Part shown: positions 57,751 to 64,000 of the stretch, piece after piece | How the letters are laid out: the number at the start of each line of letters is the position of its first letter | Numbering within the stretch: the first letter of the stretch is position 1 | NCBI GenBank assembly: GCA_023667845.1 | Contig: JAMPIU010000053.1 | Location: 1-64,000 of the forward strand | Source: Dehalobacter sp. | GTDB lineage: Bacteria > Bacillota > Desulfitobacteriia > Desulfitobacteriales > Syntrophobotulaceae | Direction: 5' to 3' | Length of the DNA: 64,000 nt | Program-made: the position numbers and the translations under genes | The notes under the pieces: generated by a model | What the model saw: the letters and a program-made list of their open reading frames with translations, nothing else | Database searches by the model: none | Told to the model about the DNA's origin: nothing

Positions 57751-59313
57751 ATGGAGAACGCTTTTCGTAAAGCAATACAGGACAACAATGAGTTTATTGT
57801 AACATGGGAACTCGTACCCGGCCGCGGCTCTAAAGAAGTTTCTCAGGAAAAAGCGCTTCAATTGGCGGAGCAGACTGCTAAAGGGAAAAAGATCCATGCT
57901 GTTAGTCTGACTGACAACCCGGGTGGAAGTGTCGGCATTAATCCTGAGGGCATTGGCAGGGAAATCAAAAGTCTGGGCATCGATGCAATTATTCACGTTG
58001 CCTGCAAGGACAAAAACCGCACACAACTGGAAAGCCAGCTTTTTTCCCTGGAACGTTCGGGACTCCATAACTTACTGGTACTGACCGGCGACTATGATCC
58101 AGGTAATTTCTTCGGACGGCCCAAACCGGTTTTTGACCTTGATTCCACTCAGCTCTTGGCCTTTATCACCAAGATGAATGACGGGTTGGAACTTCCCACA
58201 GTTAGAGGTGTCAATAAACTTCAGCCAACCCATCTGTTTGCGGGTGCTGCTGTTTCACCTTTTAAAGCCACCGAAGCCGAGCAGATGCTCCAGTACACCA
58301 AGCTCAAAAAGAAGATCGAGAATGGTGCTCAGTTCATTATACCCCAAGTTGGCTACGATGTCAGAAAGTACCACGAACTCTATCAATTTGTGAAGCACAA
58401 TAACCTGCCCGGGTGTCTGATGGGAAATATTTACCTGCTGACTTATGGTGCTGCCAAAGCGATGAGTATGAATAAAGTCCCCGGATGTGTTGTTACGGAC
58501 AAGCTTGTTGCTGAACTGGAACAGGAAAAACAAAGCAGCGACAAGGGTGTTGCCGCCATGCTCGATAGGGCAGCGAAACTCTTTGCTATCCTGAAAGGTA
58601 TGGGCTACAAAGGCGTTCATCTCGGCGGGCATAATACGACGTATGAACAAGTTGAATATATTATTGACCGTGGAAACGAATTGACCGCCAACTGGCAGGA
58701 TTATATTCGGGAGTTTGACTATCCTCAAAAAAACGGTTTCTATGTTTACGCCAAAGATGAAAAGACCGGCTTGAATACTGCTCAAAAATCCAATGACTAC
58801 AACAATTATGAGAAGAGCTTTGATTTGAATTATAAGATGTCTAGAGTTGTTCACAAGATGATGTTTGAACCTAACAAAGGAATGTTCGGCTTTATGCGCG
58901 GATTTTGTCATGCCATAAAGGATTCTGCGCTGGAAAAACCTTTCCACGGCATTGAGCATCTCGCCAAATCCTGCATGTACAATTGCCAGGACTGCGGTGA
59001 CTGTGCGCTGATCGATGTAGCCTATGTCTGTCCAATGGGCAACTGTCCCAAGAACCAACGGAACGGCCCATGTGAAGGAAGCTACAACGGCTGGTGTGAA
59101 GTGTATCCGGACAAGCAAAAGTGCATCTGGGTCAAAGCCTATTACCGCTTAAAAGGCTATTCTGAGGAAGAAAAGCTGAATTCCTATCATGTGAGCCCTT
59201 ACAATTGGGAAAAACAGCATACTTCAGGCTGGATAAACTTTTTTGAAGGCCAGGACCACTCTGCGGAAAGACTTGGCATTAAACCTAGAACAAAGTCCAA
59301 AGAAAAAGAATAA
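57751..59313 (+). CDS. Methylenetetrahydrofolate reductase fused to MetV-type C-terminal domain
   Basis: Reduces methylene-THF to methyl-THF in the methyl branch of the Wood-Ljungdahl pathway. The 520-residue protein joins a MetF-like TIM barrel (about 1-300; Glu20 in TWELVPG and Asp114 in LTGD match the catalytic Glu and Asp of E. coli MetF) to a MetV/MTHFR_C-type domain (about 390-490) with nine cysteines at 408, 412, 415, 418, 427, 432, 441, 449 and 458, able to hold metal or Fe-S centres. In acetogens such as Acetobacterium MetF and MetV are separate; here they are one chain. The start at 57751 follows AAGGGGG. It is first in the C1 set. Confidence 0.88.
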   Translation: MENAFRKAIQDNNEFIVTWELVPGRGSKEVSQEKALQLAEQTAKGKKIHAVSLTDNPGGSVGINPEGIGREIKSLGIDAIIHVACKDKNRTQLESQLFSLERSGLHNLLVLTGDYDPGNFFGRPKPVFDLDSTQLLAFITKMNDGLELPTVRGVNKLQPTHLFAGAAVSPFKATEAEQMLQYTKLKKKIENGAQFIIPQVGYDVRKYHELYQFVKHNNLPGCLMGNIYLLTYGAAKAMSMNKVPGCVVTDKLVAELEQEKQSSDKGVAAMLDRAAKLFAILKGMGYKGVHLGGHNTTYEQVEYIIDRGNELTANWQDYIREFDYPQKNGFYVYAKDEKTGLNTAQKSNDYNNYEKSFDLNYKMSRVVHKMMFEPNKGMFGFMRGFCHAIKDSALEKPFHGIEHLAKSCMYNCQDCGDCALIDVAYVCPMGNCPKNQRNGPCEGSYNGWCEVYPDKQKCIWVKAYYRLKGYSEEEKLNSYHVSPYNWEKQHTSGWINFFEGQDHSAERLGIKPRTKSKEKE

Positions 59314-59410
59314 AGTGCTTCAGTTTAAAGGCATTCAGTCTTTGTAACCGTCCTTTAAACCTTATGACCTTTTAAATCAGTCCAAATACACTTATAATAG
59401 GGGTAGGAGA

Positions 59411-60316
59411 ATGGAAAAAATGTTTAAAACTCCTTCAGAGATTACTGAGGGATTTGTAGAATATGGAAAGAATAAAACGAATTCTTCTATATTGAAATTG
59501 CTGCTGTTGGCAATACTAGCGGGAGCCTTTATTGCCTTCGCGGCGGAAGGCTCTAATACTGCCATTCACACCATCACTTCTGTTGGCTTAGGCAAAGCAC
59601 TCGCTGGTGCCTTATTTGCCACAGGACTGATGATGGTGGTTATCACCGGAGCTGAATTATTCACCGGAAACACCCTGATTGTGGTATCTTGTATGGAAAA
59701 GGAATCAAGATGGCTAAAGATGCTGCGTAATTGGACGATTGTCTATATCGGGAACTTTATTGGTTCCATGCTTGTCGTCTTGTTTATCCTTTACTCCGGC
59801 CAGTTTGACTTTTCCTCAGGTCTACTCGGAGGGTTTACAATCAAAGTCGCCGCATATAAGACGGGCCTGACTTTCCCGAAAGCTTTCTTCATGGGAATCT
59901 TGTGTAACTGGCTGGTTTGTATGGCTGTTTGGATGGCGAATGCCGCCAAGGATATCACCGGTAAACTTCTTGCTATCTTTTTTCCGATCTGGCTGTTCAT
60001 TACTTCTGGTTTTGAACACTGTGTTGCCAATATGTATTACATTCCTGCCGGCATTCTTGCCAAAGCCAACCCGACCTGGGTGGCCCAGGCTGCAACGCTC
60101 GGTGTAACACCTGAAAAACTTGCTCACCTTAACTGGGGAACGTTTGTCGTGAATAACCTTATTCCTGTTACGCTCGGAAATATCGTTGGCGGAAGCATAT
60201 TTGTCGGACTTATTTACTGGCTGAGCTTCATGTACAAAAAGAAATCCACTACTGTTTTGGATGTAGACCATCTTGTTCAGAAAAAATTTGATAGTGCTTA
60301 CGTAAAATCTAAATAA
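59411..60316 (+). CDS. Formate/nitrite-family channel
   Basis: Membrane channel of the FNT family (FocA/FdhC/NirC); position before fhs points to formate. The 301 residues form six membrane segments. ILAGAFIAFAAEGSNTAI, GALFATGLMMVVITGAELFTGNTLIV with the family motif AELFTGN (about 77-83), LVCMAVWMAN, WLFITSGFEHCVANMYYIPAGIL with the FEHCVANM signature, and NNLIPVTLGNIVGGSIFVGLIYW are visible. AGGAG precedes the ATG. It lies 97 bases after the reductase gene and 42 before fhs. Confidence 0.93.
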   Translation: MEKMFKTPSEITEGFVEYGKNKTNSSILKLLLLAILAGAFIAFAAEGSNTAIHTITSVGLGKALAGALFATGLMMVVITGAELFTGNTLIVVSCMEKESRWLKMLRNWTIVYIGNFIGSMLVVLFILYSGQFDFSSGLLGGFTIKVAAYKTGLTFPKAFFMGILCNWLVCMAVWMANAAKDITGKLLAIFFPIWLFITSGFEHCVANMYYIPAGILAKANPTWVAQAATLGVTPEKLAHLNWGTFVVNNLIPVTLGNIVGGSIFVGLIYWLSFMYKKKSTTVLDVDHLVQKKFDSAYVKSK

Positions 60317-60358
60317 AGTTAAGCAAAATGTCCATAATTAAAAAAAGGGGGAAAACCA

Positions 60359-62035
60359 ATGGCTTTCAAAAGTGATATTGAAATCGCCCAGGAATCAACC
60401 ATGCTGCCTGTATTAGATGTAGCAAAAGAACTCGGAATCCCCGAGGATTATCTGGAATCCTATGGCAAATACAAAGCCAAGGTCGACTACAACTTATTAA
60501 ATCAAAAAGCGGACACACCGAATGGCAAACTGATTCTTGTTACTGCCATCAACCCGACTCCTGCCGGAGAAGGTAAAACTACGACATCCGTCGGTTTAGG
60601 AGATGCTCTCCATTATCTCGGCAAAAAAACTGTCATTGCACTACGCGAACCATCCTTAGGCCCTGTATTTGGTGTCAAAGGTGGCGCCGCTGGCGGCGGT
60701 TATGCTCAGGTCGTACCAATGGAAGATATCAACCTTCACTTCACAGGTGATTTTCATGCCATCGGTGCTGCCAACAACCTGATTGCAGCGATGCTCGACA
60801 ACCATATCCAACAAGGCAACGCGCTGGATATCGATGTCCGTAGAATTACTTGGAAAAGATGCATGGATATGAATGACCGCCAGCTCCGCTTCATTGTCAA
60901 CGGACTTGGCGGCAAAGCCAATGGCACTCCGAGAGAAGACGGCTTTGACATCACGGTTGCTTCTGAAATCATGGCGATCATGTGCCTATCCAGCGATATT
61001 GACGACTTCAAAGCAAGAGTTGAGAGAATCATTGTCGCCTACAACAGAAGCGGTGAACCCGTAACTGCCGGTCAACTGAAGTGTCAAGGTGCTGTTGGTG
61101 CCCTGATGAAAGATGCTTTAAAACCGAACCTTGTACAAACTCTTGAACATACACCAGCTTTCATTCACGGCGGACCGTTCGCGAACATTGCTCACGGCTG
61201 CAACAGTGTTATGGCGACCAAGATGGCTTTAAAACTTGGCGACTATGTTGTAACCGAAGCTGGATTCGGTGCTGACCTCGGCGCTGAGAAATTTATTGAC
61301 ATTAAATGTCGTTTAAGTGGCCTGCGTCCGGAAGCCGTTGTTATTGTTGCAACCGTTCGCGCGCTCAAATCCCATGGCGGCGTAGCCAAAGCTGATCTCA
61401 ACAAAGAAAACCTGGATGCCCTCAAAAAAGGCTTGCCGAACCTCTTAAAACACGTCGAAAACGTCACCATCAACTTTGGTCTGCCTGCCGTTGTTGCGAT
61501 CAACAAGTTCCCAACCGACAGCGAAGCTGAACTGGCAATGATTGAAGACGAGTGCAAGAAACTCGGCGTTAATGTAGCCCTTTCCGAAGTTTGGGAAAAA
61601 GGCGGCCCTGGTGGTGCGAAACTGGCTGAAGAAGTCCTTCGCATCATTGACAGCCCGAAAAACTTTAACTTTGCTTATGACATCAACATGGGCCTCAAAG
61701 ACAAGATTACCGCAATTGCCACCAAGATCTATGGTGCAGACGGTGTTGACTTCATTGGCAGCAGCTCCGCAGATATTGAGAATATCGAAAAAATCGGCTA
61801 TCGTGATGTTCCGGTCTGTATGGCGAAGACCCAGTATTCCTTGTCTGATGACCAGAAGAAACTGGGACGTCCATCAGGCTTCAGAATCTCGATCCGTGGC
61901 GTGAAGATTTCTGCTGGTGCAGGCTTTGCCGTTGCACTTACCGGAGACATCATGACCATGCCCGGCCTGCCGAAAGTACCGTCTGCTGAAAACATTGACG
62001 TAGACAGCACCGGTAAGATTTCCGGCTTATTCTAA
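60359..62035 (+). CDS. fhs: Formate--tetrahydrofolate ligase
   Basis: Joins formate to THF with ATP, the entry of the methyl branch. The 558 residues are full length: [21 protein letters not shown], the nucleotide loop [19 protein letters not shown] (about 64-82), [35 protein letters not shown] in parts (about 97-133), [24 protein letters not shown] and the C-terminal [20 protein letters not shown]. Good ribosome binding site AGGGGGAA. Downstream of the formate channel; followed by a 253-base gap before fchA. Confidence 0.98.
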   Translation: MAFKSDIEIAQESTMLPVLDVAKELGIPEDYLESYGKYKAKVDYNLLNQKADTPNGKLILVTAINPTPAGEGKTTTSVGLGDALHYLGKKTVIALREPSLGPVFGVKGGAAGGGYAQVVPMEDINLHFTGDFHAIGAANNLIAAMLDNHIQQGNALDIDVRRITWKRCMDMNDRQLRFIVNGLGGKANGTPREDGFDITVASEIMAIMCLSSDIDDFKARVERIIVAYNRSGEPVTAGQLKCQGAVGALMKDALKPNLVQTLEHTPAFIHGGPFANIAHGCNSVMATKMALKLGDYVVTEAGFGADLGAEKFIDIKCRLSGLRPEAVVIVATVRALKSHGGVAKADLNKENLDALKKGLPNLLKHVENVTINFGLPAVVAINKFPTDSEAELAMIEDECKKLGVNVALSEVWEKGGPGGAKLAEEVLRIIDSPKNFNFAYDINMGLKDKITAIATKIYGADGVDFIGSSSADIENIEKIGYRDVPVCMAKTQYSLSDDQKKLGRPSGFRISIRGVKISAGAGFAVALTGDIMTMPGLPKVPSAENIDVDSTGKISGLF

Positions 62036-62297
62036 GATAAAGTTTAATATTGTTTCCAATAAGAATGAGATGGCAGCTTCGTACTACCATCTCATTCTAT
62101 AAATGCTCTTAATCTTTATTCACTGACGTTGTCTATGTATTACACAGACTAGTTTCTAGAACTAGATACCAGAATTTAAGCTTTGAGTATTTTGTAGAAT
62201 ACTTGTCTTAAGATGACATGACTATGGGATCGCTATATATTGGTTGCTCACGCAATAATTTAGTAGCAAAAAAAATTAAGAACAGGAGATGAATATT
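62036..62297 (+). promoter_or_regulatory. fhs-fchA intergenic region with inverted repeats
   Basis: Holds a strong inverted repeat AGAATGAGATGG (62062-62073) with CCATCTCATTCT (62087-62098). Without a T-tract it is more likely an mRNA-stabilising or processing hairpin than a full terminator. CTAGTT-TCT-AGAACTAG and AGTATT...AATACT follow. No confident promoter for fchA; transcription may continue from fhs. Confidence 0.5.
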
Positions 62298-62930
62298 ATG
62301 TTGAAAAAGAGCTGTATTGAATTTGTAAACGCTCTGTCTTCCAAAGAGCCGATTCCTGGCGGCGGCGGTGCTTCTGCTTATGTTGGCTCCATCGGCATGG
62401 CGCTGGGTGTCATGGTAGGAAGTTTAACTGTCGGCAAGAAGAAATATGCTGATGTTGAAGCCGATGTACTCGTCCTGATGGAAAAAGGCCAGAAGATCAT
62501 TGAAAAACTGCAGGTTCTGGTCAAAGAAGATGCTGATGCTTTCTATCCGCTTTCCCAGGCTTACGGACTGCCTAAAAATACTGAAGAAGAAATCCGGGCC
62601 AAAGAAGAAACCTTGCAGGCCGCTTTGGTTAAAGCAACACTTGTACCGCTCGATATTGCCAGATGCTGCGCTGACGGCATCAATCTTCAGGAAGAATTCG
62701 CTCAGAAAGGCACCCGTATTGCGATTAGCGACGTCGGTGTCGGCGTAACCTTCCTGAAAGCTGCGCTCGAAGGTGCCAAACTGAATGTCTTAATCAACAC
62801 CCAGATCATGAAAGATCAGGTTCTAAAACAGAAAATTGAGACTGAACTGAATGAACTTGTCACCACATATACCGCCAAAGCCGACCGCATCTTTGCGGAA
62901 GTTCAGAATGCAATCACAGGAGGTAAATAA
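62298..62930 (+). CDS. fchA: Methenyltetrahydrofolate cyclohydrolase (FTCD_C family)
   Basis: Cyclises formyl-THF to methenyl-THF. The 210-residue protein is the FTCD C-terminal helical family: CIEFVNALSSKEPIPGGGGASAYVGSIGMALGVMVGSLTVGKKKY in segments (residues 5-50), and a C-terminal helix bundle. The ATG at 62298 has AGGAGA at 8-9 bases; the ATG three codons before is too close. It lies 5 bases from folD. As the FolD next door lacks cyclohydrolase residues, this enzyme probably carries the step alone. Confidence 0.92.
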   Translation: MLKKSCIEFVNALSSKEPIPGGGGASAYVGSIGMALGVMVGSLTVGKKKYADVEADVLVLMEKGQKIIEKLQVLVKEDADAFYPLSQAYGLPKNTEEEIRAKEETLQAALVKATLVPLDIARCCADGINLQEEFAQKGTRIAISDVGVGVTFLKAALEGAKLNVLINTQIMKDQVLKQKIETELNELVTTYTAKADRIFAEVQNAITGGK

Positions 62931-62935
62931 GCAGC

Positions 62936-63784
62936 ATGACTCAGATTCTTAACGCTAAACCCGTTGTTCAGGCCATGAAAGAAAACCTCCAGCAGGAAGT
63001 TGCGGCTTTAAAAGCTGAAGGCATCAACCCGACCTTAGGCATCATTCGCGTCGGCAGCCGTCCGGACGACGTTTACTATGAAAACAACATTATTAAAAAC
63101 TGCGATAATCTTGGCATTGCAACCAAGACCTATCCTTTGGACTTAAATATCAGCATGGAAGAATTCACAAAAGTCATGACGGGGGTCAACAATGACAGTA
63201 CCGTTCATGGCATCATGCTGTTCCGTCCGCTACCGAAACAGCTGGACGAAGAAGTCATCAAGCACCTGATCTCGGCAGATAAAGACATTGACTGCATGAA
63301 TCCGCTGAATCTGGCCAAAGTATTTGAAGGCGATATGAGCGGACTCCTGCCCTGCACGCCCGCAGCATGTATGGAAACCTTGAGCCATTACGGCTACAAT
63401 CTTAGCGGCGCGAATGTAGTGGTCATGGGAAGAAGCCTCGTTGTCGGCAAACCGCTGGCCATGATGCTCTTAAAAGAAAATGCGACCGTGACGATGTGCC
63501 ATTCCAAGACCAAAGATATGGCCGGAATTGCGAAGAAAGCGGACATCATCATTGCTGCGATGGGCAGAGCCAAAATGATCGATGACAAATACGTATCCGA
63601 AAACACCGTTGTCATCGACGTTGGCATCAACGATGCCGGAGACGGCAAGATGTGCGGGGATGTCGATTATGATGCAGTCGTGGACAAAGTCAGTGCGATC
63701 ACCCCTGTACCGGGCGGCGTAGGTTCGATTACCACCGCGATTTTGATGAAAAACTGTCTGCGGGCAGCCAGAAAAAAACACTGA
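62936..63784 (+). CDS. folD: FolD-type methylenetetrahydrofolate dehydrogenase, cyclohydrolase residues changed
   Basis: Interconverts methenyl- and methylene-THF with a pyridine nucleotide. The 282 residues follow FolD: a Rossmann segment VVVMGRSLVVGKPLAMMLL (about 160-178), GDVDYDAV, ITPVPGGVGSIT. In the catalytic cleft, ungapped alignment to E. coli FolD gives Ile52 at the catalytic Lys and Phe96 at the Gln of GILVQLPLP, while the Tyr (48), Lys54 and Asp119 remain. In human and other FolD enzymes these Lys and Gln are required for cyclohydrolase but not dehydrogenase activity, so this copy is probably monofunctional. It follows fchA by 5 bases. Confidence 0.92.
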   Translation: MTQILNAKPVVQAMKENLQQEVAALKAEGINPTLGIIRVGSRPDDVYYENNIIKNCDNLGIATKTYPLDLNISMEEFTKVMTGVNNDSTVHGIMLFRPLPKQLDEEVIKHLISADKDIDCMNPLNLAKVFEGDMSGLLPCTPAACMETLSHYGYNLSGANVVVMGRSLVVGKPLAMMLLKENATVTMCHSKTKDMAGIAKKADIIIAAMGRAKMIDDKYVSENTVVIDVGINDAGDGKMCGDVDYDAVVDKVSAITPVPGGVGSITTAILMKNCLRAARKKH

Positions 63785-63882
63785 TAAACCTTGTTGACCC
63801 AGCAATCTAAATAGTCTATGAAAGATAAAATATTTAGGATACTTTTATTTTTAGAATATAGCGTACTTTGTCGAAAAAGATA

Positions 63883-63935
63883 TTGACCATATGTAGAAAC
63901 AATGTTAAACTCTAAGCGTATACCTGTATATACAA
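63883..63935 (+). promoter_or_regulatory. Promoter and putative GntR/UTRA operator of the acsE-like gene
   Basis: TTGACC (63883-63888), 17-bp spacer, TAAACT (63906-63911), then ACCTGTATATACAA (63922-63935) ten bases downstream. Same order and the identical 14-mer as before the metF-metV gene. The remaining 63785-63882 shows no gene. Confidence 0.7.
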
Positions 63936-63961
63936 ATTTCATGAAGGAGTGAATTTGATAG

Positions 63962-64000
63962 ATGATTATTATTGGTGAAAAAATCAATGGTACAATCCCT
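63962..64000 (+). CDS. acsE: Methyltetrahydrofolate:corrinoid methyltransferase, AcsE type (start only)
   Basis: Only the first 13 codons are in the window, reading MIIIGEKINGTIP, the standard N terminus of methyl-THF:corrinoid/iron-sulfur protein methyltransferases (AcsE) and relatives. The ATG at 63962 is preceded by GGAG at a longish 12 bases, and a stop lies directly before it, so no earlier start exists. A glycine-betaine or O-demethylase-type methyltransferase with the same N terminus cannot be excluded. Position after fhs-fchA-folD favours the acetyl-CoA pathway. Confidence 0.75.
   Translation, partial: MIIIGEKINGTIP

Noticed and set aside
58255-59118. A 287-codon open frame on the minus strand opposite the metF-metV gene
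   Set aside because: It is antisense to a well-supported gene, has no ribosome binding site and no recognisable domain; it is a shadow of codon bias.

Overview
This window looks like the chromosome of an anaerobic, spore-forming, low-to-mid-GC Firmicute of class Clostridia, most likely from the Desulfitobacteriaceae/Peptococcaceae (Desulfitobacterium, Dehalobacter or Syntrophobotulus type). The sporulation genes (spoIIE, yabP, yabQ, spoVT, spoVG, yabG, fin) make it a spore former. The Wood-Ljungdahl C1 genes, indolepyruvate:ferredoxin oxidoreductase and a corrinoid-activator ATPase make it a strict anaerobe. The family placement is inference from gene content. I did no database search.

Layout. 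Position 1-94 is the 5' end of a 16S rRNA gene (minus strand, running off the left edge) with its leader and promoter. From 362 to about 43,450 nearly everything is on the minus strand and follows the gene order near oriC in Bacillus subtilis, read from right to left: rnmV-rsmA-yabG-(cphB-cphA)-ispE-purR-spoVG-glmU-prs-pth-fin-mfd-spoVT-mazG-rqcP-yabP-yabQ-divIC-spoIIE-tilS-ftsH-...-folP-folB-folK-...-coaX-dusB-greA-lysS-rRNA. Inserted in this backbone are cyanophycin genes, a FadR-type regulator, a plus-strand PRC-barrel gene, two DUF881 genes, and cofactor blocks for pantothenate (DUF2520, panC, panD) and NAD (nadA, nadB, nadC). hpt, normally between tilS and ftsH, is missing here.

From 43.5 to 54.7 kb the gene order is accessory and mixed in strand. 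It holds a two-P-loop ATPase, an orphan Phd-type antitoxin-like gene, iorAB, a radical-SAM/DUF4130 DNA-repair pair, a YgjP-type metalloprotease, glycerol kinase with an apparent 5' frameshift, pcm, and a queuosine pair (queF plus a VUT-family transporter).

From 54.8 kb to the right edge is a C1 block: a GntR/UTRA regulator and a ferredoxin-ASKHA corrinoid activator on the minus strand, then on the plus strand a fused MetF-MetV-type methylene-THF reductase, a formate/nitrite-family channel, fhs, fchA, folD and the start of an acsE-type methyltransferase. Together these give the methyl branch of the Wood-Ljungdahl pathway from formate to methyl-corrinoid.

Main points for follow-up. (1) The same 14-bp sequence containing TGTATATACA lies just downstream of the promoters of both the metF-metV gene and the acsE-like gene, which suggests a regulon of the adjacent GntR/UTRA protein. 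(2) FolD has Ile and Phe at the Lys and Gln positions needed for cyclohydrolase activity, so FchA probably carries that step. (3) The radical-SAM/DUF4130 pair is an under-characterised DNA repair system. (4) A 107-bp three-stem palindromic element lies just upstream of that pair. (5) The panC operon has a hairpin that buries its ribosome binding site.
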